This document shows, one piece after another, positions 56,067 through 64,000 of a stretch of 64,000 nt of DNA. The notes beneath the pieces were generated by a model. It had not been told where the DNA came from. It saw nothing but the letters and a program-made list of their open reading frames with translations, and did not search any database. A program made the position numbers and the translations under genes. The stretch spans positions 310,001-374,000 of the forward strand of contig NCJG01000001.1 in the NCBI GenBank assembly GCA_002282385.1, in the 5' to 3' direction. This DNA is from Sphingomonadales bacterium 39-57-19. GTDB lineage: Bacteria; Pseudomonadota; Alphaproteobacteria; Sphingomonadales; Sphingomonadaceae. The stretch's first letter is position 1. Each line of letters opens with the position of its first letter.

Positions 56067-57161
56067 ATGGGGGGCAGCCAGGAACAATTTGATCAGCTTC
56101 GGCTCATTCGATCACCCAATATTGGTCCTGTCAGTTATCGCCAGCTCATGGGCCGCTTTGGCAATGCAAAGGCTGCGCTGGAGGCTTTGCCTGACCTTGT
56201 TCGTCGCGGCGGTGGCGGTCCGTCTCTGCTGGCCGACGAAGCTAGTGTCGTCCGCGAATTGCAATTTGTTGAGAAATTTGGCGGGCGTCATATTTTTATT
56301 GGCGATCCCGAATATCCGTCTTTGCTGTCGCACTTGGACAATGCGCCTCCCGTCTTGAGCGTGAAGGGTGATTTGGGGCTGCTCAACCGCATCGCCATTT
56401 CGATCGTTGGTGCGCGCAACGCGTCGGCTGGCGCATGCCAGTTTGCGCGGCAGCTGGCCTATGATGTTGGCCAAATGGAATTCCCGGTGGTGTCAGGACT
56501 GGCGCGCGGGATTGATACCGCCGTGCACGCCGGTTCAATCGAAAGCGGAACGATTGCGGTGATCGCAGGCGGCATTGATGTTGTTTATCCGCCGGAGAAC
56601 AAGGCGCTTCAGGATGCGATTGCCGAACGTGGCTTGCTCATCGCCGAACAACCGCCGGGGACTGAACCCCGCGCACGGCATTTCCCATATCGCAACCGGA
56701 TCATTGCTGGGATTTCGGCGGGCACGGTCGTGGTTGAGGCTGCACCCAAATCCGGATCGCTGATTACCGCGCGGCTTGCCGCAGAAGCCGGACGCGAAGT
56801 TATGGCCATTCCGGGGTCGCCGCTTGATCCGCGATCACGCGGCTGCAACCAACTTATCCGCGAAGGCGCCACGCTTGTGCAGAATGCCGAAGAAATATCC
56901 GAACTGGTCAGGCCATTGGATCACCGGATGCGCGCGGCGCCGGCGCGATATGTTGCGTCTGAACCGGCCACTATCGGCGACGATACCGATGACGAGCGGC
57001 AAGCCGTCATTGACCTGATGGGCATGACCTATGTTTCGGTGGATGAATTGGTGCGCCAATCGGGCAGCAGTCAAGCCAATGTGCAGATGGTTCTGCTCGA
57101 AATGGAACTGGCCGGAAAACTGGAGCGCGGGGTAGGCGGAAAAGTACGTTTCGCCGCATGA
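56067..57161 (+). CDS. dprA: DNA-processing protein DprA
   Basis: Loads RecA on incoming single-stranded DNA during transformation. 364 residues: N-terminal SAM-like/HhH region (LRLIRSPNIGPVSYRQLMGRFG), Rossmann core with SIVGARNASAGACQFAR, VSGLARGIDTAVHAG, FPYRNRIIAGIS and TARLAAEAGREVMAIPG, and a C-terminal winged-helix domain (MTYVSVDELVRQSGSSQANVQMVL). The ATG chosen is 8 bp after plsY; the frame stays open upstream inside plsY. Confidence 0.95.
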   Translation: MGGSQEQFDQLRLIRSPNIGPVSYRQLMGRFGNAKAALEALPDLVRRGGGGPSLLADEASVVRELQFVEKFGGRHIFIGDPEYPSLLSHLDNAPPVLSVKGDLGLLNRIAISIVGARNASAGACQFARQLAYDVGQMEFPVVSGLARGIDTAVHAGSIESGTIAVIAGGIDVVYPPENKALQDAIAERGLLIAEQPPGTEPRARHFPYRNRIIAGISAGTVVVEAAPKSGSLITARLAAEAGREVMAIPGSPLDPRSRGCNQLIREGATLVQNAEEISELVRPLDHRMRAAPARYVASEPATIGDDTDDERQAVIDLMGMTYVSVDELVRQSGSSQANVQMVLLEMELAGKLERGVGGKVRFAA

Positions 57162-57241
57162 AATTTTCGTCTTGACGACACCCCTCCAACCCCATCAGCC
57201 TATACGCGTACGCGAGAGATTTTAGAAAAGCTCATATTATC

Positions 57242-59785
57242 ATGCAATTAGTCATCGTTGAATCACCTGCAAAAGCCAAGACAATCGAGAAATATTTGGG
57301 CCCCGGCTTCAAGGTATTGGCGTCCTACGGACATATCCGCGATTTGCCGCCCAAGGATGGTTCGGTTGATCCTGAAAATGGCTTTGAAATGCTGTGGGAT
57401 AATTATGCCGACAAGGCAAAGCAGCTGAAGGCGATAACCGACGAGGCGAAAAAGGCCGACGGATTGATCCTCGCGACCGACCCTGACCGTGAAGGCGAAG
57501 CGATCAGTTGGCACGTGCAGGAAGTGCTCGCCAAGAAAAAGGCGCTGCCCGCAAATGTCGGCCGCGTGACGTTCAACGCAATTACCAAACAGGCGGTCAC
57601 CGACGCCATGAAGCATCCGCGGGCTTTGGATATCGACCTGATCGATGCCTATCGCGCGCGCCGTGCACTGGATTATCTGGTTGGATTTACGCTGTCGCCC
57701 GTATTGTGGCGCAAACTGCCGGGCGCAAAGTCCGCTGGCCGTGTTCAGTCGGTTGCGCTGCGCTTAATCGTTGAACGTGAGCGTGAGATCGAAGCGTTTC
57801 GTGCGCAAGAATATTGGTCGGTGAAGGCGGCGATGGAGCATAAGGGGCAGAAGTTCGATGCCCGTCTGACCCAATATCTTGGCAAAAAACTCGATAAAAT
57901 GGATTTGAAAACCGAGGCGGAGGCAGAGCAAGCGCGCGCTGCAGTTGAGGCGGGTAAGTTCACCGTCGATTCTGTCGAAACAAAGCCGGTTACGCGCAAC
58001 CCACAACCGCCATTTACGACATCGACGTTGCAGCAAGAAGCCGCGCGCAAGCTTGGCTTTTCGGCCAGCCACACCATGCGGATCGCGCAGGGGCTGTATG
58101 AAGATGGTGCGATCACCTATATGCGTACGGACGGCGTCCAAATGGACCACAGCGCCATTTCGGCCGCGCGCAAAACCATCTCTGACCGCTTTGACAGTGG
58201 CTATCTGCCCGACAAACCGCGGGTCTACCAGACCAAAGCCAAAAACGCGCAAGAGGCCCACGAAGCCATTCGGCCGACCGATTTCTCTAAGGACAAGGCC
58301 GGTTCCGGCGATCACGGCCGTTTGTATGACCTGATCTACAAACGCGCGATGGCCAGCCAGATGGCGTCTGCACGGATGGAGCGCACCACTGTTGATCTGG
58401 TCGACGGCACCGGACAGACAGGCTTGCGCGCCACGGGGCAGGTGATGAAATTCCCCGGTTTCTTGGCGGTGTATGAGGAAGGCCGCGATGATAGCGAGAG
58501 CGAAGATGGCGCAATTTTGCCAGCGATGTCCGTCGGCGATGCGCCCGCGAAGCATGCCGTTGAGAAAACCCAGCACTTTACGCAACCACCTCCGCGTTTT
58601 TCCGAAGCTACGCTCGTCAAAAGGCTGGAGGAACTGGGTATTGGTCGTCCATCGACATATGCGTCGACCATTCAGGTTCTGAAAGACCGGGCCTATGTCC
58701 GTGTCGAAAAAAATCGTTTCTTTGCAGAGGAATCGGGCCGATTGCTCACAGCATTTCTCGAACGGTTTTTTGAACGTTATGTTGCCTATGATTATACCGC
58801 AGGGCTGGAAGATCAGCTTGATGAAATCAGCGGCGGCCGTGCAAACTGGCAGGCGTTTTTGGAATCCTTCTGGCGCGATTTTAAGCCAAAGACTGCTGAA
58901 GTCATGGAGCAGAAGCCTTCGGAAGTAACCGCTGAGCTCGATATCTTCCTGTCGCCATATCTGTTTCCGGAGCGCGAAGATGGAACGGACCCGCGCCTAT
59001 GCCCAAAATGCGGGGAGGGCAGGCTTGCCCTTCGTGGCGGTAAATTTGGCGCTTTTGTCGCGTGTTCAAATTATCCGGATTGCAAATACACACGGAAATT
59101 CGCGCAGCCCGGTGGCGAAAATGGCGAAGATACAGGCCCTGAAGTACTTGGCCAACATCCAGAAACGCAATTGGAGGTTAGCCGCAAATCGGGTCGTTTT
59201 GGCCCCTATTTCGAAATGGGTGAGGGCAAAGAGGCCAAGCGCGCATCTATACCCAAAGATATTCCTGCAGAAGATATCGGCCTTGAATGGGCGGTAAAGC
59301 TGCTTTCATTACCGCGCACAGTTGGAACCCACCCCGAGAGCGGTGAGCCGATAACCGCAAGCATTGGGCGGTATGGGCCATATCTGGCGCATAATGGGAA
59401 ATATGCACGGTTGCAGTCGACAACCGAAGTGTTCGAAACGGGCATGAACAGTGCCGTGGCAAAGTTGGCTGAGGCGGCCGCCAATCCGGGTCGTGGTCGC
59501 GGTGCGGCCCGTGCTCCGCTGAAAGAGCTTGGAAAGCATCCACGTACCGAGGCTGAGCTCAAGCTGATGGAAGGTCGCTTTGGGCCTTATGTGACCGACG
59601 GCACCACCAACGCGACTTTGCCCAAGTCGATTGCGCCGGATGAACTCACGTTGGAAGAGGCCGCACAATTGATCGACGCGCGTGCGGCCATGCCATCAAA
59701 AACGAAGAAGAAAGCTGCGCCGAAGAAAAAGGCTGCACCTAAGAAAAAGGTGGCGGCCAAGCCCAAGGCAAAAACAGCGAAGTAA
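57242..59785 (+). CDS. topA: DNA topoisomerase I
   Basis: Type IA topoisomerase that relaxes negative supercoils. 847 residues. TOPRIM domain at the N-terminus (QLVIVESPAKAKTIEKYL; ATDPDREGEAISWH), catalytic Tyr293 in AITYMRTDGVQMDHSAI, then one clear C4 zinc module (CPKCGEGRLALRGGKFGAFVACSNYPDC) and further zinc-free repeats of the G.FGPY type (SGRFGPYFEMGE; IGRYGPYLAHNGKYA; EGRFGPYVTDGTTNA). It ends in a Lys/Ala/Pro tail (KKKAAPKKKAAPKKK), common in alphaproteobacterial TopA. Confidence 0.97.
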   Translation: MQLVIVESPAKAKTIEKYLGPGFKVLASYGHIRDLPPKDGSVDPENGFEMLWDNYADKAKQLKAITDEAKKADGLILATDPDREGEAISWHVQEVLAKKKALPANVGRVTFNAITKQAVTDAMKHPRALDIDLIDAYRARRALDYLVGFTLSPVLWRKLPGAKSAGRVQSVALRLIVEREREIEAFRAQEYWSVKAAMEHKGQKFDARLTQYLGKKLDKMDLKTEAEAEQARAAVEAGKFTVDSVETKPVTRNPQPPFTTSTLQQEAARKLGFSASHTMRIAQGLYEDGAITYMRTDGVQMDHSAISAARKTISDRFDSGYLPDKPRVYQTKAKNAQEAHEAIRPTDFSKDKAGSGDHGRLYDLIYKRAMASQMASARMERTTVDLVDGTGQTGLRATGQVMKFPGFLAVYEEGRDDSESEDGAILPAMSVGDAPAKHAVEKTQHFTQPPPRFSEATLVKRLEELGIGRPSTYASTIQVLKDRAYVRVEKNRFFAEESGRLLTAFLERFFERYVAYDYTAGLEDQLDEISGGRANWQAFLESFWRDFKPKTAEVMEQKPSEVTAELDIFLSPYLFPEREDGTDPRLCPKCGEGRLALRGGKFGAFVACSNYPDCKYTRKFAQPGGENGEDTGPEVLGQHPETQLEVSRKSGRFGPYFEMGEGKEAKRASIPKDIPAEDIGLEWAVKLLSLPRTVGTHPESGEPITASIGRYGPYLAHNGKYARLQSTTEVFETGMNSAVAKLAEAAANPGRGRGAARAPLKELGKHPRTEAELKLMEGRFGPYVTDGTTNATLPKSIAPDELTLEEAAQLIDARAAMPSKTKKKAAPKKKAAPKKKVAAKPKAKTAK

Positions 59786-59799
59786 GCCGCAGAAAAATA

Positions 59800-59827
59800 T
59801 GTCATCCCTGCTGCGGCGGGGATGACA
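59800..59827. terminator. Bidirectional hairpin between convergent topA and era
   Basis: TGTCATCCC (59800-59808) and GGGATGACA (59819-59827) are perfect 9-bp complements with a GC-rich 10-nt loop. A T-rich run (TCTCTCAGTTTTATTT) follows on the plus strand and TTTTTC on the minus strand, so it can terminate both genes. Similar GTCATCCC/GGGATGAC dyads are frequent intergenic elements in sphingomonads. Confidence 0.7.
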
Positions 59828-59851
59828 TCTCTCAGTTTTATTTGCCTGCGG

Positions 59852-60745
59852 TTACTCGACCCATTCGAGCCCGATATCGCGATACAAGGTGCGATCCTCG
59901 TCCCATTTTGCGTACACCTTAACATGCAAATATAGATGGACCTTCACGCCCATCAATTTGGCCAATTCGGTGCGGGCCGCTTCGCCAATCGCCTTGATCC
60001 GTGCGCCGCCCTTACCAAGCACGATCGCGCGCTGGGTAGGCCTGGCGACAAGGATTTGCTGATGGATTTCCAACGAACCATCTTCGCGTTCGCTATATTT
60101 CTCGGTCTCGACAGCGCTGGCATAAGGCAGCTCTTCATGGAGTTGGAGATATAGCTGCTCACGCGTGATTTCCGACGCGATCAAACGGTCTGTGGCATCG
60201 GAAACCTGATCTTCAGGGAAATGCCATTCGCCCTCGGGCATGGCATCGGCCAGCGCCTGTTTAAATTCGTCAAGGCCATCGCCCGTCGCCGCGCTGATAT
60301 AATAAATTTGTTCGAAATCGCATTTTTCGGTCAATTTTGTCGTGAGCGACAGCAGCTTTTCCTTGGCGGCAATATCCACCTTGTTCAGCACCAACCACTT
60401 ACGTTCTGGGCGATCCTTCAGCCCCTCCAATATCTTCTCGACCTTTGGACCGGCTCCGGCCCGGCCATCGACGATGAGCGCAATCATGTCCGCGTCGCCC
60501 GCGCCGTCCCAAGCCGCAGCAACCATGGCGCGGTCAAAGCGGCGTTGCGCCGCAAATATGCCTGGCGTGTCGACCAATATGATCTGCGTTTCGCCGGCAA
60601 GCGCGACGCCCAGCATGCGTGTGCGGGTCGTTTGCGCCTTGGGGCTAACAATCGCGACCTTCTGTCCGACCAATGCATTGACCAGCGTGGATTTGCCCGC
60701 ATTTGGGGCGCCGATAATGGCGACGTGACCGCATTTTTTGGTCAT
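59852..60745 (-). CDS. era: GTPase Era
   Basis: Ribosome-assembly GTPase binding the 3' end of 16S rRNA. 297 residues: G1 GAPNAGKST at 12-20, G3 DTPG at 59-62, G4 NKVD at 121-124, and a C-terminal KH domain (QRAIVLGKGGARIKAIGEAARTELAKLM). It overlaps the rnc stop by 4 bp (ATGA); the order lepB-rnc-era is the classic proteobacterial operon. Confidence 0.97.
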   Translation of the reverse strand: MTKKCGHVAIIGAPNAGKSTLVNALVGQKVAIVSPKAQTTRTRMLGVALAGETQIILVDTPGIFAAQRRFDRAMVAAAWDGAGDADMIALIVDGRAGAGPKVEKILEGLKDRPERKWLVLNKVDIAAKEKLLSLTTKLTEKCDFEQIYYISAATGDGLDEFKQALADAMPEGEWHFPEDQVSDATDRLIASEITREQLYLQLHEELPYASAVETEKYSEREDGSLEIHQQILVARPTQRAIVLGKGGARIKAIGEAARTELAKLMGVKVHLYLHVKVYAKWDEDRTLYRDIGLEWVE

Positions 60746-61410
60746 GCGTGGATGTCCAAAAATGCAAGCGCAGCAGCCGTTTCAGCAGCCTGTTTGCTGT
60801 GCGCTGTCGCGGTGACTGGGTCAAAACCTTTTACAGTGACGGTAATTTCAAATGTCATAGCGTGTGGAGGGCCTTCTTTTTTCGTTATTACATATTCAGG
60901 AACCTTGCGGCCATGCGCGGCACACCATTCCTGAAGCGCGGATTTGGGATGCTTTGGGGCACCATTGGCGGTTTCAATCAGCGGCCCCCAAAGGTGCTCG
61001 ATAAGCGCGCGCGCGGCGTCGATGCCGTGGTCTAAATAAAGAGCACCAATGAGCGCCTCCATGACGTCACCAAGCACATTGTCGCTTTGTTGCGCGCCGT
61101 CGTCGCGCGCTTGTTTGCCAAGCCGCAGTTGGTCCGGAACGCCAACCTGTCGGGCGATATCTGCGCATGTCAGGCCCGATACCAAGGCGTTCAGTCGGTG
61201 CGACAAGCGACCCTCGGCTTCCTCGGCATATCGGTGGTACAGCATGTCTGCGATAACCAGACCCAATATCCGGTCACCCAGAAACTCAAGCCGTTGATAG
61301 TCCGCCTGTCCGGTGCTGCCATGCGTCAGCGCGCGGTGATATAGCGCCAGATCCGACGGCGGCTTGGGCATTAATGCCTTCAGCCAATTGTCTTTATCGC
61401 TGTTGGTCAA
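60742..61410 (-). CDS. rnc: Ribonuclease III
   Basis: Double-strand RNA endonuclease for rRNA and mRNA processing. 222 residues: signature RLEFLGDRILGLVIADMLY near residue 42, catalytic Asp/Glu in NVLGDVMEALIGALYLDHG, and a C-terminal dsRNA-binding domain (PKSALQEWCAAHGRKVPEY ... SKQAAETAAALAFLD). It overlaps both lepB and era by 4 bp. Confidence 0.97.
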   Translation of the reverse strand: MTNSDKDNWLKALMPKPPSDLALYHRALTHGSTGQADYQRLEFLGDRILGLVIADMLYHRYAEEAEGRLSHRLNALVSGLTCADIARQVGVPDQLRLGKQARDDGAQQSDNVLGDVMEALIGALYLDHGIDAARALIEHLWGPLIETANGAPKHPKSALQEWCAAHGRKVPEYVITKKEGPPHAMTFEITVTVKGFDPVTATAHSKQAAETAAALAFLDIHA

Positions 61411-62291
61411 AACCCTTGTCCAATGCGGTCAGGGCGTGCCGCGGTAAACCAAGTCCATGGTAGCAGCCAATGTGAAGACCCATCGGTCGAAAACACCGAC
61501 ACCAAAGCGCGACCGACGAGATTTTCTTGTGGCACGATGCCGATGGCTCCGGGCTTATCAATCGGTGTCCAGCGGCTGTCGGCGCTGCGGTCGCGGTTAT
61601 CGCCCATCAGGAACAGGTCCTTTTCGCCGACAACAAAGGCTTCGGTGTTGTCGCCTTCCAATCCGTTGGCGAGGTCGAGAATTTCGTAGCTCTTGCCCTC
61701 GGGCAAGGTCTCGCGAAAACGCGGATATCGGCATTGCGTGCCACCATCGGGGCTGGCCTCTTCCATATCGGGGCGCCAGCATGGGAATGGATTGCGGTCC
61801 ATTTCCGCGGTGTCGCGCATATTTTGCGTTACCGGAATGACAAGATCGGCAATGCGTTCTTTTTTGACCGCCACGCCATTAATCTCCAAAATGCCATCGC
61901 GCATTTGGATGACGTCACCGGGAAGGCCGATCACGCGCTTAATATAGTCTGTGCCGTTCGACATGGGTGCCTTGAACACCACAACATCGCCGCGCTTTGG
62001 CTCGCTGGCGAATATCCGCCCGGGTATGAGGGGCAAAGAGAAGGGCAGGCTATATTTGGAATAGCCGTACGGCCATTTTGCAACCAACAGATAATCACCG
62101 ATGAGCAAGCGGGGCTGCATCGATTCCGAAGGAATATTGAACGGCGAGACGATAAAGCTACGCAGAATGAACACGAATACGGCCAACTTCAAAAGGAAGC
62201 CGCCAAATTCGCGCCATTCGGAAGGGGGCGCTGCGGGTTGCGGATGTGCGGACACGTTCGCGTCGTCTGTCTTGTCGGTGGGTGAGGTCAC
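61407..62291 (-). CDS. lepB: Signal peptidase I
   Basis: Removes Sec/Tat signal peptides at the periplasmic face. 294 residues: one membrane anchor (FGGFLLKLAVFVFILRSFIV), catalytic Ser57 in NIPSESMQPRLLIGD, catalytic Lys118 in TDYIKRVIGLPGD, and box E GDNRDRSADSRW. An insertion between boxes D and E carries two Cys residues (PFPCWRPD; GTQCRYPR) that may form a periplasmic disulfide. I chose GTG 62291 (MTSPTDKTDD) with GCGAG upstream over a TTG four codons earlier. Confidence 0.95.
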   Translation of the reverse strand: MTSPTDKTDDANVSAHPQPAAPPSEWREFGGFLLKLAVFVFILRSFIVSPFNIPSESMQPRLLIGDYLLVAKWPYGYSKYSLPFSLPLIPGRIFASEPKRGDVVVFKAPMSNGTDYIKRVIGLPGDVIQMRDGILEINGVAVKKERIADLVIPVTQNMRDTAEMDRNPFPCWRPDMEEASPDGGTQCRYPRFRETLPEGKSYEILDLANGLEGDNTEAFVVGEKDLFLMGDNRDRSADSRWTPIDKPGAIGIVPQENLVGRALVSVFSTDGSSHWLLPWTWFTAARPDRIGQGF

Positions 62292-62411
62292 ATAATCTCG
62301 CAAATTAATGTCGTCTTATGACGGATTGGCTGGCCTTTTATCGCGTAGACGCGCTATTTGCCAGCGTCGAGATTCACAGGCGACATTCGCGCGATTGATA
62401 AAGGGTATATG

Positions 62412-63914
62412 ATGACGGATCACAGCTGGGCTGAGCTTGAAAAGCAGCAAGAAAAAACGCTGGTTGAGCTGTTTGCGTCAGACCCCGACCGTGTTGCCAA
62501 AATGACCATAGAGCAGTCGGGATTGCGCTTTGACATGTCGAAAACGCATCTTGATGAATCCATTCTGTCCCAATTCGCGAAACTTGCCGAAGACATGCAT
62601 TTGGGCGACGCCAAATCGGCATTATTTTCGGGCGCTGCGATCAATATGACCGAAGGCCGTGCTGCCGAGCATGCAGCGGAGCGCGGTAATGGCGATGTGC
62701 AGGCCGTCGCCCATGCACGTGCACTTCAAGAACGGATGCGTGGCCTTGTCGAAGCGATCGACGCCGGATTTATGGGTGACATCAAACATATCTTGCACAT
62801 CGGCATCGGCGGATCCGCGCTTGGGCCCAAATTGCTGGTCGATGCGTTGGGCCGCGATGGCGCGCGGTACGATGTCAAGGTGGTATCGAACATCGACGGC
62901 GCTGCACTGACTGAGGCTGTGAAAGGCATGGACCCGCATAAGACAATCGTCGCGGTCGCATCCAAGACCTTCACCACGACGGAAACCTTGCTGAATGCAA
63001 CCAGCGCGATGGAATGGATGCGCGACGGCGGCGTTGCCGATCCCTATGCCCAGATCGTGGCGCTTACGGCCTATCCGGACAAGGCACTGGAATGGGGCGT
63101 CGATGAAAGCCGCATATTGCCGTTCAATGAATCGGTTGGCGGGCGTTATTCGCTGTGGTGCTCAATTGGCTTTCCCGTTGCGCTCGGGCTTGGCTGGGCC
63201 GTGTATGAAGAACTGCTTGAAGGTGCAGCGGCGATGGACCGGCATTTCCGCAATGCACCCCTGTTGGAAAATGCGCCGACGATGGCTGCGTTCTGCGATT
63301 TATATTATGCCCAGATCAAGGACTGCCAGACCCGCGCGGTTTTTGCCTATGACGAACGGCTGCGATTGCTGCCCGATTATCTGCAGCAATTGGAAATGGA
63401 ATCGAACGGTAAATCGGTAACAGCCGATGGCGTGCCACTGGGCCGTAACAGCGCGCCAGTCACATGGGGCGGGGTTGGAACCGACGCGCAACATGCAGTC
63501 TTCCAGTTGTTGCATCAGGGAACGCATCTTATCCCCGTCGAATTCATTGCCAGCAAAACGCCCGGGCATGACTTTGATACCGCACATCATGAAACACTGC
63601 TGGTGAACTGTTTTGCCCAAGGCGCGGCGTTGATGGCGGGGCAGACGTCAGATGATCTGGCACGTAACTATGCCGGCAACCGCCCCTCAACCACGATATT
63701 GATGGACGATGTGACGCCATCGGCGTTGGGCGCATTGATTGCGTTTTACGAACACCGGACTTTTGTGAATGCCGTGTCGCTGGGCATTAACCCGTTTGAC
63801 CAATTCGGCGTTGAGCTGGGCAAACAGATCGCAAAAAGCATCGGCGAAAATGGCGCCACGGGCTTTGATCCGTCGACGACTGCATTGATTGAAGCGGCAT
63901 TGGGCGACAACTGA
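62412..63914 (+). CDS. pgi: Glucose-6-phosphate isomerase
   Basis: Interconverts glucose 6-phosphate and fructose 6-phosphate. 500 residues. Motifs: HIGIGGSALGPKLLVDAL, ASKTFTTTETLLNA (phosphate site), NESVGGRYSLWCSIG with PGI signature 1-like sequence, and the final Lys region INPFDQFGVELGKQIAKSI (signature 2). Two ATGs adjoin; the second has AAGGG at a better distance. It is divergent from lepB. Confidence 0.96.
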   Translation: MTDHSWAELEKQQEKTLVELFASDPDRVAKMTIEQSGLRFDMSKTHLDESILSQFAKLAEDMHLGDAKSALFSGAAINMTEGRAAEHAAERGNGDVQAVAHARALQERMRGLVEAIDAGFMGDIKHILHIGIGGSALGPKLLVDALGRDGARYDVKVVSNIDGAALTEAVKGMDPHKTIVAVASKTFTTTETLLNATSAMEWMRDGGVADPYAQIVALTAYPDKALEWGVDESRILPFNESVGGRYSLWCSIGFPVALGLGWAVYEELLEGAAAMDRHFRNAPLLENAPTMAAFCDLYYAQIKDCQTRAVFAYDERLRLLPDYLQQLEMESNGKSVTADGVPLGRNSAPVTWGGVGTDAQHAVFQLLHQGTHLIPVEFIASKTPGHDFDTAHHETLLVNCFAQGAALMAGQTSDDLARNYAGNRPSTTILMDDVTPSALGALIAFYEHRTFVNAVSLGINPFDQFGVELGKQIAKSIGENGATGFDPSTTALIEAALGDN

Positions 63915-64000
63915 CCGCACATATGCGTTCGATAAGACAGATGAAAAAATGCCATTGGCAAATGCGTTGCGGCGCAACCATATGGCCATGACATAAGGAA
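63915..64000. other. Right edge, no gene recognised
   Basis: 86 bp after pgi without a supported gene. A short TGCCA/TGGCA dyad lies at about 63951-63960. The next gene lies beyond the window. Confidence 0.3.

Noticed and set aside
59709..59780. Lys/Ala/Pro repeats at the topA end as a tandem DNA repeat
   Set aside because: The repetition is in the protein tail, common for alphaproteobacterial TopA; codons vary, so there is no independent DNA repeat.

Overview
The window looks like chromosomal DNA of an alphaproteobacterium of the order Sphingomonadales (Sphingorhabdus/Sphingopyxis-like). This rests on gene order and pathway choices, not on a database search. The pointers are nuoM-nuoN-birA-coaX-RNase J-DUF1467, trp genes joined to moaC-moeA-lexA, a C4-pathway 5-aminolevulinate synthase, GTTC-N7-GTTC LexA operators, and a carboxyspermidine-type polyamine cluster. 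Most of it is dense housekeeping sequence with many 1-4 bp gene overlaps. No rRNA, recognisable tRNA, CRISPR array, insertion sequence or prophage was seen.

Layout. 1-5.1 kb (+): end of the complex I operon, then biotin ligase, pantothenate kinase, RNase J and a small membrane protein. 5.1-10.6 kb: sphingomonad-type genes of unclear role (a membrane coiled-coil protein and a nucleotidyltransferase-like membrane protein), then a sensor-kinase gene broken by a frameshift and a stop. 10.6-15.0 kb: citrate synthase, ComEC and LexA. 15.0-24.1 kb (-): one long run ppiD-trpE-hydrolase-trpG-trpD-trpC-moaC-moeA-PH-domain gene-lexA. 24.3-27.2 kb (+): tpiA, secG, pyrG. 27.3-28.3 kb: a small heat-shock gene with an RpoH-type promoter and a thermometer-like leader, then a 330 bp stretch holding a candidate structured RNA. 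28.3-35.9 kb (+): lolC-lolD, glutathione peroxidase, dnaE, acyl-CoA ligase. 35.9-40.2 kb (-): radical SAM gene with its own LexA box, moaB, lytic transglycosylase, UDG-like protein. 40.3-48.2 kb (+): ETF-QO, TPR protein, ispE, N-formylglutamate amidohydrolase, ilvD, a tiny lipoprotein, an RNA m5U methyltransferase. 48.2-52.9 kb (-): two MAPEG genes and a three-gene polyamine cluster. 52.9-64 kb: threonine dehydratase, hemA, plsY, dprA, topA, era-rnc-lepB (-), pgi.

The most interesting material is regulatory. (i) lexA has three GTTC half-sites at exact 11-bp spacing, over a good promoter. (ii) A second LexA box overlaps the -10 of a radical SAM gene. (iii) hsp20 has a sigma-32 promoter followed by serial hairpins ending in a masked Shine-Dalgarno. 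(iv) The ornithine decarboxylase leader can fold onto its own start region. (v) A terminator hairpin doubles as the Shine-Dalgarno of the next gene. (vi) A three-hairpin RNA candidate lies between hsp20 and lolC. I found no clearly new defence or mobile system.
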